Positions 44,521-53,485 of a DNA stretch of 64,000 nucleotides are shown here, in pieces. A model generated the notes under the pieces. The model searched no databases and had not been told where the DNA came from. It saw only the letters and a program-made list of their open reading frames with translations. Each line of letters starts with the position of its first letter. Position 1 is the stretch's first letter. The stretch covers positions 3,483,237-3,547,236 of the forward strand of contig RPFO01000072.1 in the NCBI GenBank assembly GCA_009746045.1. Direction: 5' to 3'. Origin of the DNA: Mesostigma viride (taxonomy: Eukaryota; Streptophyta; Mesostigmatophyceae; Mesostigmatales; Mesostigmataceae). A program made the translations under genes and the position numbers.

Positions 44521-44616
44521 ACGGACGCGCATTCCTCTACACTGGTGGTCATACGGATGTGTTCCCGTACACACCAGTGGCGGTACGGACGTGTATCCGT
44601 ACACACTGGTGGTGGT
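44521..44616 (+). repeat. Three tandem 32-bp units (left array)
   Basis: Units at 44521-44552, 44553-44584 and 44585-44616 share ACGGACGTGTATCCGTACAC as their first 20 bases with few changes. A partial unit follows at 44617. Each unit contains inverted CCGTAC/GTACGG halves that can fold back. There are no spacers between the units. Confidence 0.85.
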
Positions 44617-44650
44617 ACGGACATGGGTTCCGTCTGTGTTGATACATACT

Positions 44651-44735
44651 TCAATCCAATGTTATTAGTATATTAGTGTACGGAGAGGTCACCAATCCAT
44701 CCCGAAATGGGTCTCGAAAAAACTTTTTGTCCATG
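44651..44735 (-). repeat. Core repeat, left copy (inverted)
   Basis: An 80-base block with GTACGGAGAGGTCACC and ATCCATCCCGAAA recurs inverted at 45338-45420 and, more diverged, at about 45547-45630. It lies between the 32-bp array and the gene at 44796. Confidence 0.82.
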
Positions 44736-44795
44736 GGCTTGACAGACATGCTCGGCTGACGACCTTATACTTATCTCTTTTGTTTATAATGAATC

Positions 44796-45338
44796 ATGAA
44801 TTTACACGAGTTAATAAAAGACTTTCCTGCGTACGACGCTGGACAGGTTCACTCGCCAATGACAGCACTGCGTTTTATTTCCGAACCTCCATTTTGTGGT
44901 GCAGTCGAATATGAAATTTTCGATCACGTGGTAATACACGATCCATCTTCTCTTGAATTTGATAAAAAGAGTAACAAGTTGATGTACGTAGTTGACAAGC
45001 TTCCTTATTCGGATATTATACGCGAAATTACCAGCGATAAGGATATCCGTGTCCGCCTTGGAAACGAAGAACTGCATCCGGAAGGCTTGCTGATCGCTAA
45101 CTGCCTCGGACAGTATGCTCGCAAGGGGGTTGTTGTATATCTTGATTTCTTTAACAACACTCCTGTGTCGTTCTTTATCAAATATCGTTGTTATTTGTTT
45201 CAATTAGACCTGGTTAAAAGAATAAGGATGTGTGAAGAAGTCAGCACGAACACGCATGTGTATAGACACGGCATGATTTTGCCAAAGTCAGAGAAGTCGC
45301 CTGAAAGCTCTCCGGAGCCACTCTTCAGCAGCAATTGA
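44796..45338 (+). CDS. Viral protein of unknown function inside an inverted-repeat cassette, 180 aa
   Basis: A mixed alpha/beta soluble protein without Cys motifs or membrane segments. No family is recognised. It follows TTGTTTATAATGAATC and stops exactly where the right-hand core repeat begins. Imperfect inverted copies of the core repeat, each with 32-bp units on its far side, frame the gene. This looks like a discrete cassette, and mobility or amplification is possible but unproven. Confidence 0.7.
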   Translation: MNLHELIKDFPAYDAGQVHSPMTALRFISEPPFCGAVEYEIFDHVVIHDPSSLEFDKKSNKLMYVVDKLPYSDIIREITSDKDIRVRLGNEELHPEGLLIANCLGQYARKGVVVYLDFFNNTPVSFFIKYRCYLFQLDLVKRIRMCEEVSTNTHVYRHGMILPKSEKSPESSPEPLFSSN

Positions 45339-45420
45339 AAGTTTTTTCAAGGTCTGTTTCGGGATGGATCGGTGACCTCTCCGTACCATAACATACTCAT
45401 TACATTGGATGATAGTAAAC
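45338..45420 (+). repeat. Core repeat, right copy
   Basis: An inverted partner of 44651-44735 (GGATCGGTGACCTCTCCGTA). It begins at the stop codon of the framed gene. Confidence 0.8.
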
Positions 45421-45440
45421 GATAACATGTACAAACACAT

Positions 45441-45504
45441 GTCCGTACCACCACCAGTGTGGACGGTTGCATGTCCGTACCACCACCAGTGTGGACGGTG
45501 GCAT
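45441..45504 (-). repeat. Two tandem 32-bp units (right array 1)
   Basis: Units at 45441-45472 and 45473-45504 differ at one position that I can see and are the reverse complement of the left-array type. A partial third follows. Confidence 0.85.
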
Positions 45505-45546
45505 TTCCGTACAACCTCGTGGTATAAACAGGTGTCTCAAGACCAC

Positions 45547-45630
45547 GGGGACAAAAAGTTTTTCCGATGCCCTTTCTGGGAAGGAATGGTGACCTATCCG
45601 TACCTTAACATACTAACTATAGTGGACGTA
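45547..45630 (+). repeat. Core repeat, third diverged copy
   Basis: Same order as the right copy (AAAGTTTTTCC, GGTGACCTATCCGTACC, AACATACTAA) with more mismatches. It is followed by another pair of 32-bp units. Confidence 0.7.
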
Positions 45631-45658
45631 AGTACCTGTCGCCATATACGAAAACCGA

Positions 45659-45732
45659 GTCCGTACCACCTCCAGTATGTACGGCGTCGCGTCCGTACCA
45701 CGACGGGTGTGTACGGGTACCACGACCGTACG
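45659..45732 (-). repeat. 32-bp units (right array 2)
   Basis: Units at 45659-45690 and 45691-45722 plus a fragment repeat GTCCGTACCAC. They run up to the end of the next gene. Confidence 0.72.
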
Positions 45733-45733
45733 T

Positions 45734-46579
45734 CTAAAGACGCCGCCTGCCACGCTTCGACTTGGAGCGGACGGAGCGATGAGCACTCGAAGCGTGCGAA
45801 CCTAATTTAGTCCCTTCCCGTTTAGAACGTCGTTCCTTGTCGTTCCAAAACATCTTCGCTAGCCTGAAAGATTGATCATCCAGCCGACGAGTGGCGTCGT
45901 CATCTGCGCGTAAACGCTCCCTGTCGCGTTCGTTCGCGTTCTTTTTGATCGCGATACCGTCGCTGATAGCCTTTTCCGTGGACGTGGGAGCACCAGCCCC
46001 CCGTAGAGCTCTTAACAAGTGCAAATCATTGGTGTCACGTATTATCGAGTCTGTCCGATCGTTGATCGCATCAAACGTCTTCGAGCCATTGTTGTTATTT
46101 ATCGAGATCTTCTCTTTAATCGCGTTTCTCCACACGTCAGGGACAAGCTCGCTCGTATCGCGATTCACAAGGCGAAGAGCTGCCCCGGAACGATCGCTGT
46201 CTGTTCCTTGCGCGACTTTCTTAAGTATAAGTCGTTGTACGTCGGCGGGGATATCATTCCATGTAGCGGCGGAGTCAGATGATGAAGATTTCTGCATTTT
46301 TTGAAAAGCGTCGCGTGTCTCGTTGGACTGACCTAATTCGCGCTGGTTCGGAGTGCCGAGTTTCTGCGGTCGCTTTTCCGCCTCTCCCTCGTCCGTATTT
46401 CCTGATTTCGCGAAAATGGTTCGGAGGGGCGGACGTTGCTCCGTAGTCGTTTCTTCCATTCGGTGTCTTCCGCGCTTCCGAGATTGACGCGCGGCATGCG
46501 TTCCGCACAACTTCCGGCCTGGACGGACGTCGTTTCGACATTCGCGTCCTTGTTTCGTCTTACGGCAACACTTTGTCAT
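45734..46579 (-). CDS. Cys/His N-terminal motif protein with F-box-like segment, 281 aa
   Basis: Residues 1-26 hold CCRKTKQGRECRND and LCGTHA, the same Cys/His module as at 14524 and 55456. An F-box-like segment follows near 108-125 (WNDIPADVQRLILKKVAQ) with ALRLVNRDTSELV behind it. The rest is charged and helical with a basic C-terminus. A role as a ubiquitin-ligase adaptor is an inference. ATG 46579 was chosen because it begins the Cys motif directly. The 3' end abuts the 32-bp repeats. Confidence 0.72.
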   Translation of the reverse strand: MTKCCRKTKQGRECRNDVRPGRKLCGTHAARQSRKRGRHRMEETTTEQRPPLRTIFAKSGNTDEGEAEKRPQKLGTPNQRELGQSNETRDAFQKMQKSSSSDSAATWNDIPADVQRLILKKVAQGTDSDRSGAALRLVNRDTSELVPDVWRNAIKEKISINNNNGSKTFDAINDRTDSIIRDTNDLHLLRALRGAGAPTSTEKAISDGIAIKKNANERDRERLRADDDATRRLDDQSFRLAKMFWNDKERRSKREGTKLGSHASSAHRSVRSKSKRGRRRL

Positions 46580-46729
46580 TGTACTGATAATACAAAGGCA
46601 TAAAAATCCCAAACCTCTTTTAGTGTACGGTATCTTGACCGTACCACCACGTCATTCTCGTCTTGGTCGAAGTTCTAGAAGGTTCTTGCGATAAGGTTGT
46701 AACCTCCCATCGCCGAATCTACCGACACA

Positions 46730-46737
46730 TATAAATA
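46730..46737 (+). promoter_or_regulatory. TATA box with 61-nt leader
   Basis: TATAAATA is followed by a C/T-rich leader (CTCTCTCTCTCTGTCTCG) and GCCATGG at 46791. The same plan precedes the SET gene. Confidence 0.6.
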
Positions 46738-46790
46738 CCTGTCGCCCTCTCTCTCTCTGTCTCGTTGCACTCTCTTCCTCACCAGCTGCC

Positions 46791-47498
46791 ATGGCTTCCT
46801 CCCGCGTCATCGGCTGTTTTGTCACCGTGTCTCGGAACGAGATCGCTGCTTTCGAAAGTCTGCCAGTCACCATGGTTATCGAGTGCAGCGCCCCTTTGTG
46901 CTCGTGCAAGGCGGCGTTCTCCGACCCAAAGACGCCACAAATCGGACTGTGCGGAAGACACAAGAACAGGTTTTGCATCCCCTTCGAGGATCCTGTATTC
47001 CGAGCCTCGGTGGTTTGTCTCGACCAACCAGGATGGGAAGGAAGAAAGGGACTTCGCGTGCTCGTCGACGGAAAACCATACGAACCGTTCGGCCCTTGTC
47101 GTCCTCTCGTTGGTTCCGCAGATCGGTGCGATCAACACCCTCTTGGCTGCTTTCGATCGCCTGTGTGCGCTCAAAGCCTTGAACTCAAGAACAACAAAAA
47201 CCGGATCACCGTGCACCGGTTTCGAGCGATGGAAAAAGAAATCGCGATTCTTCGGGAAGCTCTTGTGAGGCTCGAAAAACGCGTCGCAGATCTGCAACCG
47301 GTGTCAAAAAAAAACACCGCGGACTCGGACGACTTTTTTCGCGAACTTCTTTCATCGCAGAGAGTCGTCGAGACTACGGCGTTTGAAGAAGAGGATGAAT
47401 TTACTGCGGGACTCACCGCTCCGACTCAAACACCGACGGAGCTGGAAAATCGGGACGAAGAACGAGGAACAAAAAGACTAAAAGCAAGCTTGCTGTGA
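46791..47498 (+). CDS. Cys-rich viral protein with coiled coil, 235 aa
   Basis: The N-terminal half has about ten cysteines in loose groups (ECSAPLCSCKAAF, GLCGRHKNRFC) that may bind zinc. Residues 150-175 form a short coiled coil (MEKEIAILREALVRLEKRVA). The C-terminus is acidic and then ends with a basic KRLKASLL. No known family. A TATA box and a GCCATGG start support expression from its own promoter. The 3' end overlaps a convergent membrane-protein gene by 86 bases. Confidence 0.7.
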   Translation: MASSRVIGCFVTVSRNEIAAFESLPVTMVIECSAPLCSCKAAFSDPKTPQIGLCGRHKNRFCIPFEDPVFRASVVCLDQPGWEGRKGLRVLVDGKPYEPFGPCRPLVGSADRCDQHPLGCFRSPVCAQSLELKNNKNRITVHRFRAMEKEIAILREALVRLEKRVADLQPVSKKNTADSDDFFRELLSSQRVVETTAFEEEDEFTAGLTAPTQTPTELENRDEERGTKRLKASLL

Positions 47499-47754
47499 TT
47501 CCCCAGCCGAATGCGAGAGCGTACGATAATCTATTTTTCACTCGACGGTACTTTTTCGCTCTGTTCTCCGCCTCGCGTTGGACAGACAAAGGATCGTTCG
47601 TTTCTTCGCCTAAGTTGCGCATTTCTACAGCTATATCGTCTGTCTCGGAACGCATGTTTTTCAGACGACGATTGAAATGAGAGAACAGAATTGTGAGTAC
47701 GGTGGACACGATTGCACCCGCTGCGGCGGCAGTCAAAACAAGTTTGTGTTGCAT
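47413..47754 (-). CDS. Membrane protein with two helices and a coiled loop, 113 aa
   Basis: Hydrophobic segments are at about residues 5-24 and 80-103 with a charged helix between them. The start at 47754 is the first ATG; upstream codons belong to a longer non-ATG frame. The C-terminus is encoded opposite the acidic end of the gene at 46791. No family is recognised. Confidence 0.6.
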   Translation of the reverse strand: MQHKLVLTAAAAGAIVSTVLTILFSHFNRRLKNMRSETDDIAVEMRNLGEETNDPLSVQREAENRAKKYRRVKNRLSYALAFGWGITASLLLVFLFLVLRPDFPAPSVFESER

Positions 47755-47783
47755 GGTCTTACTTTGATGAATGAATAAAATAT

Positions 47784-48461
47784 TCAAATAAGCTCGTTTT
47801 TAACTGGCAACTTGCCGTTCCATTTGTCAAATGCACTCTTCATGATAGGAATATCGCGAGTGAAGTACAATTTGTACCCGTCCGCACGCAAGGGCGGAGG
47901 GTGCCCTCGCTTTTCGATGAACTCGCTGTACACCATGCCACCGAAAGTCATTAGATGGACGGCGTCAAAAAGATTGTGGCCGTAGACACTTTTTAAAAAA
48001 TCCACGCAGCGATAGGGGATCGTGTTTTCCTTATCGTCCGTGTCGATCTCCCCGCGAATTTCTTGCATGCTTTGCACGGTCTCCCCGAAAGCGTCTCGTA
48101 GAGGTCGGAGTTTCTTGTTCGAGGTCATTGCAGCCATGACGTCCGAAATCCTGACCCAGGCCGTGTCGCTTGCAAAAACGTCCCGGGGGCTGCTGTTCAT
48201 GGCAGAACAAAGCGCTCCGACGTTCACTGTGCCGTCGGGACGAACAAGAAATTCGATAAAGCTCTCTGCTAGCGTGTTCGGGATGGAAAATCGATCAGGT
48301 GGAGAGAGATTCGTCGTTGTCTCCGTCGCAATCGACCGCCTCGCCATCGCTTTGTTTTCCTCGGTCTCTTCCGGGACTTCCGGGAGCTTGCGCAGCGCGC
48401 GCTTGCTCCTTTTGCGAGAAGGGGCGGACTGACCGGGTTCGAGCATATTTATCTTCCCCAT
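47784..48461 (-). CDS. Viral protein of unknown function, 225 aa
   Basis: The ATG at 48461 follows AATAAATATCTCC by about 20 bases; the open frame extends further upstream but only opposite the desulfurase gene. A basic N-terminal stretch (RKRSKRALRKLPEVPE) is followed by an alpha-helical domain with FIEFLVRPDGTVNVGALC and YGHNLFDAVHLMTFGG. I did not recognise it. It is divergent from the desulfurase gene. Confidence 0.65.
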   Translation of the reverse strand: MGKINMLEPGQSAPSRKRSKRALRKLPEVPEETEENKAMARRSIATETTTNLSPPDRFSIPNTLAESFIEFLVRPDGTVNVGALCSAMNSSPRDVFASDTAWVRISDVMAAMTSNKKLRPLRDAFGETVQSMQEIRGEIDTDDKENTIPYRCVDFLKSVYGHNLFDAVHLMTFGGMVYSEFIEKRGHPPPLRADGYKLYFTRDIPIMKSAFDKWNGKLPVKNELI

Positions 48462-48548
48462 GGTGTGTCTTGTGGAGATATTTATTTCGCGAATCGTTGA
48501 ACGAACCGATTTTGTGCAGAATTGTATTCCCTGCTGATAACAGAACAC

Positions 48549-49667
48549 ATGAGAGAGATCTACCTCGACAACAATAGCACGACGAAGCCGCATCCAGAGG
48601 TAGTCAAGGTGATGACGTCCGTGTCGAAAGATCTGTACGGAAACCCCTCTTCTTCGCACGAGATTGGTAAGAGGGCGAGGAATGTGGTAGAAAAGGCGCG
48701 CGCCATGATAGCAAAATATCTCAAGGAGCCATGCAAGTCGATCGTGTTTACATCCGGCGCCACAGAATCGATGAACATCGTACTTAATGGCGTTATGGAA
48801 AGAAACGGGTACGAAGGTGTCGTCATCACTTCTGAAATCGAACATCCCGCTGGTATCAAGCCGCTTGAACATCTTGCAGACAAACACAAAGTAGAGATTG
48901 TTCGGATCCCGGTAGACAGAAACGGATTCGTTTCGCTAGAGAAGATCCAAGAGGCGATGAAAAAGTATGGGAAGCGCGTCAAACTAGTGAGCATTATTTA
49001 CGCCAATAACGAAATCGGAACGTTACAAGATCTCGGCGCTATCCGAAAAATTGTCGGAAAGCGAGTCCACTTTCATTCAGATACCACCCAGGCCGCGGGT
49101 AAATTTAAGATCCGAGGCGTGCACAATCTTGACAGTTACGTATTGTCCGGACACAAAATCCATTCCGTGAAAGGTGTCGGGGCGTTGATCATGAGAAAAG
49201 ACCCTTCTTGTCTTTCCCCGCTCGCTTGGGGAGGTGGACAGGAACGTGCCGTAAGGCCAGGTACGGAATCACCGCCCCTCATATGCGCGTTAGCCGAAGC
49301 TGTAAAGTTGAACTGCGTTAGAGGCCGGTCGGACGTTGCGCGAATCAGGAAAATGCGCAAATATCTAGTCCAGCGTCTTGTGGCTAGAGGTGGCGTCATG
49401 AACGGTCCTGAAAATCCCGAGGACGTGTTGCCGAACTTGGTATCCGTGTCACTTCCTGTCCGTAGTTCGCGCGCGCTCGTCAAGCGGTTGGCGGCAAAGG
49501 GGATTGCGGTCTCGACAGGTTCTGCCTGTCACTTGTTGAAACGGAGCGAGACTCTTAAAGCCATTGGTCTTCCTATCGAGAAAGAGAAGGGGACAGTGCG
49601 CATCGGGTTAAGTTCCCAGACGACAAAAGAGGAACTAGACGAGTTTGTTACTTATGCCTTTCTTTGA
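48549..49667 (+). CDS. Cysteine desulfurase (NifS/IscS family)
   Basis: This 372-residue PLP enzyme takes sulfur from cysteine for Fe-S clusters or tRNA thiolation. Motifs are YLDNNSTTKPHPEV at the start, SGATESMN, HSDTTQAAGK (PLP contact), SGHKIHSVKG (Schiff-base Lys at about residue 200) and STGSACHLLKRS (catalytic Cys at about 324). All key residues are present and the frame is intact. Length matches bacterial IscS/NifS, without an organelle transit peptide. It lies among viral genes and has their compact spacing, so it was probably part of the virus. The last codons overlap the coiled-coil pseudogene. Confidence 0.9.
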   Translation: MREIYLDNNSTTKPHPEVVKVMTSVSKDLYGNPSSSHEIGKRARNVVEKARAMIAKYLKEPCKSIVFTSGATESMNIVLNGVMERNGYEGVVITSEIEHPAGIKPLEHLADKHKVEIVRIPVDRNGFVSLEKIQEAMKKYGKRVKLVSIIYANNEIGTLQDLGAIRKIVGKRVHFHSDTTQAAGKFKIRGVHNLDSYVLSGHKIHSVKGVGALIMRKDPSCLSPLAWGGGQERAVRPGTESPPLICALAEAVKLNCVRGRSDVARIRKMRKYLVQRLVARGGVMNGPENPEDVLPNLVSVSLPVRSSRALVKRLAAKGIAVSTGSACHLLKRSETLKAIGLPIEKEKGTVRIGLSSQTTKEELDEFVTYAFL

Positions 49668-51909
49668 TATTGGTCGCGTAGATACTTTAGTTGTCCTACT
49701 ATATAATCTCCTGTATTTCCCAGTGTTCCGAAAGAAGCAGCATTCATAGGCGCATTGTCAGCTAAACGTTTTGAAAGTTCTCTCATCAATCTTTCTTGTT
49801 CTTTCGTCGGCGGATTGTACTCATAATTCGTTCTCAAAAACACCAAGTCGTCAGTTTCTAACAAGTTTTTGAGTCTCTTTATCTCTACTTCGTTATCGTT
49901 TATAGTCTTGAGAGAATCGAGATTTTTTATTTAATTCGTATGAAGCTTGGGACCTTTGTAAGCTTTTTGTTCGTATAAACCGTTTTTTCTTGTAGTTGTG
50001 TCAATTGTGACCCTATATTTTTAATTTCCTTCAAAGCTTTATCTCGTTCTTCGGTTGCTTTTATGAGTTTCTGTTCCCAAGTAAGTCTTTCTTCGAGGTT
50101 TTGTTTATCCCATTTTAGCTTCTGTTCGTTTAGTTTTGCGTCGATAGCGTTATTCCGCCGTTTTCTTTATTTTTCTGTAACTCTTTTTCGAGTTGTTGTA
50201 GAACGTCTGTTTTTCCGTTTCCAAACCAGCTTCGAAAGGCATCAACAGTCTTCCACGTGTCGGCCACATACGTGTTAGCAAGCTTTTCTAATAACTCCTT
50301 GTCTTGATCGTCGGGAGGGTTAAACTTTTGCATCGCTTCAAGATATCTGTTTTGTTTTTCTAGTTTCTCTCGCATCGTTACTTCAATTGTATATTGTTCA
50401 GTTTTCGCGCTTATTTCCCCGTTTAATTCCGCTAATTGTGTTTCAACGAAGCGATTGTATTCGTTAGCGCCCCATTCTCTTTTCGTAGCGTAATTGCCTC
50501 TGTGGCGTCATTGCCATTTCTGTCGAATTTTTGTTTATTTTCTAACAATTCCTTACTTGCCTGTTTAAGCTGATCCTCCAGGTTTTGCTTCTCATATTTG
50601 AGCCCCTCAATTTGATCCTCTAACCCTTTGCTTTTCCCTAAAGACGCTTTAATTTCGCTCAACTGTTCCGCAGTACTGTCATTGTCCGCGATGAGTCGTG
50701 CAATGTTTCTTCTTTTTCAGCAACAATTCGTCTTTGTTTTGCAAGCTTTACACTGAAATCCTCGCTCAATCCTTCAAGCTCTTTAATTCGATTCAAAAAG
50801 ACCTGTCGCTCACGACCAAAAGTGCCTCGCTCTCTTTCGATGGTCTCTGTGATCTGTGTGGCGACTTCGCTTCTCATGGTCTGCATTTCTGCTAATTTGC
50901 GAACAGCTTCGTCCCGCTCTTTTACGACAACCGCCATTTCGCTTTTGTCTGCCACTCGTGCTTCCTCGATGGCACCAAGTGCCTCTTTAATTTGTGAAAG
51001 TTCTCTGTTTGCGTATTCGAGTTCTTGTGTGACTACTTGTTTGCTGTCTGTAAGTTCCGCGACTTCAGACCGTAGCCTATTCACATCTGCCAACAATCCC
51101 TCTATATTTGTCTCTGAGCCGGAATAAGTTCTTAGTTGATTCTGCGCATCTTCGTACAAAGTTTGCACATTTTTCAACTCCGTTTCTCGCTTGTTGAGTT
51201 GTTCAAGAGTTTCGTTAAGCACTTGTTGAATACCCTCTTTTTCCGTTGAAAGCGTTGTGATGTCTTTTTCTAGCCTAAATGATTGTTTCGCTAATTCGCG
51301 AACAGCCTCGTCCCGCTCTTTTACGACAACCGCCATTTCACTTTTGCCTCCCGCCTCTCTCTGTTTAATTTCTAAAAGTTCAACATTTGCTTTCTCGAGT
51401 TCTTGTGTGACTACTTGTTTGCTGTCTCGTAGTTCTGCGACTTCATCCCTTAGTTTACTTACCTCAGTCTCCAATTGTGTCGTCGAGTCTGAATCGATTC
51501 TAAGTGTTTTCAGAGTGTTTAACTCCATTTCTCGCTTGTAGAGTTGATCGAGAGTTTCTTTAAGCAGATTTTGAATACCCTCCTTATCCATCGAAAGCAA
51601 TTCGATGTCTTTTTCAAGTCTTTTAGATTGTTCCTTCTGTTCGTCTGCTAGCTTTTTGAGTTCTTCATTCTCGAGTTTGATTTTGTCAATTTCTTGTGAC
51701 TGTATCAAGATTTTTTGGTTATATTCTTCCTCTGTACGGCTACTCATCAAATCAGTTAGCCGTTCTTCAATGTACGTTCGCAGCGAGGCTTTCAATTCAT
51801 CAGATGCTGCAAAATCCTTTAGCGTACGGTCGGACAAAATATCCTCGATAATTTCTCCCCGCAATCGCCCGCCGAACAAAGAGGAGTACGCAGACTTAAA
51901 CAATTCCAT
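49652..51909 (-). pseudogene. Long coiled-coil viral protein, frameshifted C-terminal half
   Basis: From ATG 51909, 416 codons form a nearly continuous coiled coil (ELKKLADEQKEQSKRLEKD and similar heptads), with two repeated blocks that share VVKERDEAVRELAKQSF and LRDSKQVVTQELE patterns. After 50659 the coding sense continues in other frames at 50662-50432, 50375-50130 and 49864-49652, meaning at least three frame changes. Two of these tail parts are similar (NPPDDQDKELLEKLANTY and NPPTKEQERLMRELSKRL). The intact protein would be about 750 residues. It is probably a structural or scaffold protein. Confidence 0.75.
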
Positions 51910-52000
51910 GAGACGTGTGAAGACCTCTGCCGGGCGTCGACTAACTTAGCAAGCATCGTTCGAAGAAAACCTGGACGCGTCCCCACATCAGGACCGACAC

Positions 52001-52114
52001 TCACGACCTCGAAGGGAATTTACGAGCGTCCATCCACGGGTTATACGCCTGGAGACCCGTGACGACGTTGTTGATTATGGTTTCTTCGGATGGTCCGAAC
52101 AGAGCGTTATTCAT
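52001..52114 (-). CDS. Possible small protein, 37 aa
   Basis: From ATG 52114 to TGA 52001 the frame encodes MNNALFGPSEETIINNVVTG and a short basic end. CAATATAAGGG precedes the ATG, similar to the start-proximal motif of the region. Too short for certainty. Confidence 0.35.
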   Translation of the reverse strand: MNNALFGPSEETIINNVVTGLQAYNPWMDARKFPSRS

Positions 52115-52176
52115 TCCCTTATATTGCGTCAGTTTATTATCCGAGAAAATGCACAATTCAATATGAAAAACGCGTT

Positions 52177-52590
52177 ATGAAACGATGTCTCTCGTGTCTC
52201 AGAAAATTATCCGCCATTCTCGACGATTTTAAGCGGATCGGGATTTGTCGCGTCTGTGCGATCTCGTGTGCAAAAACGGTAGATGACACAATGACCGGAT
52301 TCGTCGACAAGGAACTGGTGGTCGCGTGTCTTGTGCGTCATCTAGCGTTTGAAAAGGGACGAGACAGCGCCTCCGGAACTCTGAGAGCATACCGTGAAGC
52401 CGTGAACTGGATGGGATGTTATAGTGAAGTGAGGCGGACGACAGAGTGGATACAAAGAAAAATTCTCGCTGAACTTGCGAGGTCTTGCGCTTTGAAAGCG
52501 AAAGGCTCGTTTTCGTTATTGTCAATGTCCTTCTTCGCTGTACCTACTAGCGAAATTCCCTCTGCGATATTTTTGTTGAGAACATACTAA
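52177..52590 (+). CDS. Cys-rich viral protein, 137 aa
   Basis: From ATG 52177 the first 35 residues carry CLSCLRKL and CRVCAISC, two CxxC pairs that probably bind zinc. The rest is helical and charged. No family is recognised. The next gene begins immediately at the stop (TAA then ATG at 52591). An upstream ATG at 52090 is in frame but would overlap the small ORF on the other strand. Confidence 0.62.
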   Translation: MKRCLSCLRKLSAILDDFKRIGICRVCAISCAKTVDDTMTGFVDKELVVACLVRHLAFEKGRDSASGTLRAYREAVNWMGCYSEVRRTTEWIQRKILAELARSCALKAKGSFSLLSMSFFAVPTSEIPSAIFLLRTY

Positions 52591-52827
52591 ATGTCACAAT
52601 TCGGAGTCGTGCTTATCGAGGCCGCGGTCGTAGCGGCCGCCATGGCGGGTGTCATGACGCTCGTGCATTCGGTCCACATGCACTATGACGGGGAAAGGGC
52701 GATGACGCATGCGGGGATTCTCATACAGGTCGCTATATCGGCGTCTATTTTGCATGTGTTGTTCGAATTGATCGGTTGGAATCGGAAGTTTTGTTTGAGA
52801 ATGCAGAAAACTGCGAGAATGGGCTAG
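52591..52827 (+). CDS. Small membrane protein of giant-virus type, 78 aa
   Basis: Two hydrophobic segments surround MHYDGERAMTHAG. The second helix ends HVLFELIGWNRKFC, a pattern (Glu, Gly-x-Asn-x-x-x-Cys) that I recall from short membrane proteins in many Nucleocytoviricota. The start directly follows the previous stop codon, suggesting coupled expression. The role is unknown; a virion membrane position is plausible. Confidence 0.68.
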   Translation: MSQFGVVLIEAAVVAAAMAGVMTLVHSVHMHYDGERAMTHAGILIQVAISASILHVLFELIGWNRKFCLRMQKTARMG

Positions 52828-52836
52828 ACTTTGTTA

Positions 52837-53157
52837 TTAGTTATTCACGCGCGCCTTCGCCATCATATGGTACAAGGACAGGCCAAGCAAAGTAGAAAGT
52901 AGGGCCGATGTACCAAAGATAGACCAGCCGATGACCGGTTTCTGATCCTTGTTCAGCAAGTCGTTTGCACGGGCGCTCATCGACATGTGCAAATTCAGAG
53001 CGAGGAATCCGGCGATGATCGCCGCAAACGGAGGAAACACGTTCCCGTCGGAAGTAATAAACTTGAACTTTTTAGCAGCGTCGGTCCCTAACTTAGCCGC
53101 TGTCTCTGGCAACTTTGCCGCCATATCTGCCGCTGCGTCAGCTGCACTTTTCACCAT
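52837..53157 (-). CDS. Membrane protein with two helices, 106 aa
   Basis: An amphipathic Ala/Lys-rich N-terminus (about 30 residues) precedes hydrophobic segments at about 45-58 and 75-93. It is convergent with the gene at 52591, with 9 bases between. The family is unknown. Confidence 0.65.
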   Translation of the reverse strand: MVKSAADAAADMAAKLPETAAKLGTDAAKKFKFITSDGNVFPPFAAIIAGFLALNLHMSMSARANDLLNKDQKPVIGWSIFGTSALLSTLLGLSLYHMMAKARVNN

Positions 53158-53207
53158 TGTGTTCGTATAATGTATTGCATTCGAAAAAATATTTAGTCCC
53201 AGTACGG

Positions 53208-53214
53208 TATATAT
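53208..53214 (+). promoter_or_regulatory. TATA-like element close to start codon
   Basis: TATATAT lies 5-12 bases before the ATG at 53220, a clear case of the start-proximal motif. Confidence 0.5.
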
Positions 53215-53219
53215 CTGAC

Positions 53220-53483
53220 ATGTACGGTCTGCAAGCCGTCAACGAAGTTCCCCAGCATCTCAGATGCTCTCTCAACGACGGAACCTGTGTCTACGTGGAC
53301 AAGGAGAAACCGCATCTCATCGTGGAGTACGTGTACGACGACCAGCCGACATGGACCCCGCGCCCCCTCTTATGCGTCATCATCGTCCTCTTCTTATTCG
53401 CTCTCGTCGCCCTCGTCCTTCGTTGGAAAGCTTCGTCCAACTCTTCCGCACCCGCGTACCAGCAAAACAATCTCGTAGGATAA
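53220..53483 (+). CDS. Single-pass membrane protein, 87 aa
   Basis: The 45 N-terminal residues are polar with two cysteines, a hydrophobic helix follows (PLLCVIIVLFLFALVALVL), and a short Ser/Pro/Gln-rich tail ends it. The start is supported by TATATAT just upstream. The next gene starts two bases after the stop. No family is recognised. Confidence 0.68.
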   Translation: MYGLQAVNEVPQHLRCSLNDGTCVYVDKEKPHLIVEYVYDDQPTWTPRPLLCVIIVLFLFALVALVLRWKASSNSSAPAYQQNNLVG

Positions 53484-53485
53484 CC

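Noticed and set aside
44521-44616. Possible CRISPR array (32-bp regular repeats)
   Set aside because: The units are directly adjacent with no unique spacers, contain internal palindromes, and no cas gene is present.
48022-48577. Plus-strand frames opposite the 225-aa gene
   Set aside because: They lack motifs and the minus-strand gene has a supported start and promoter.
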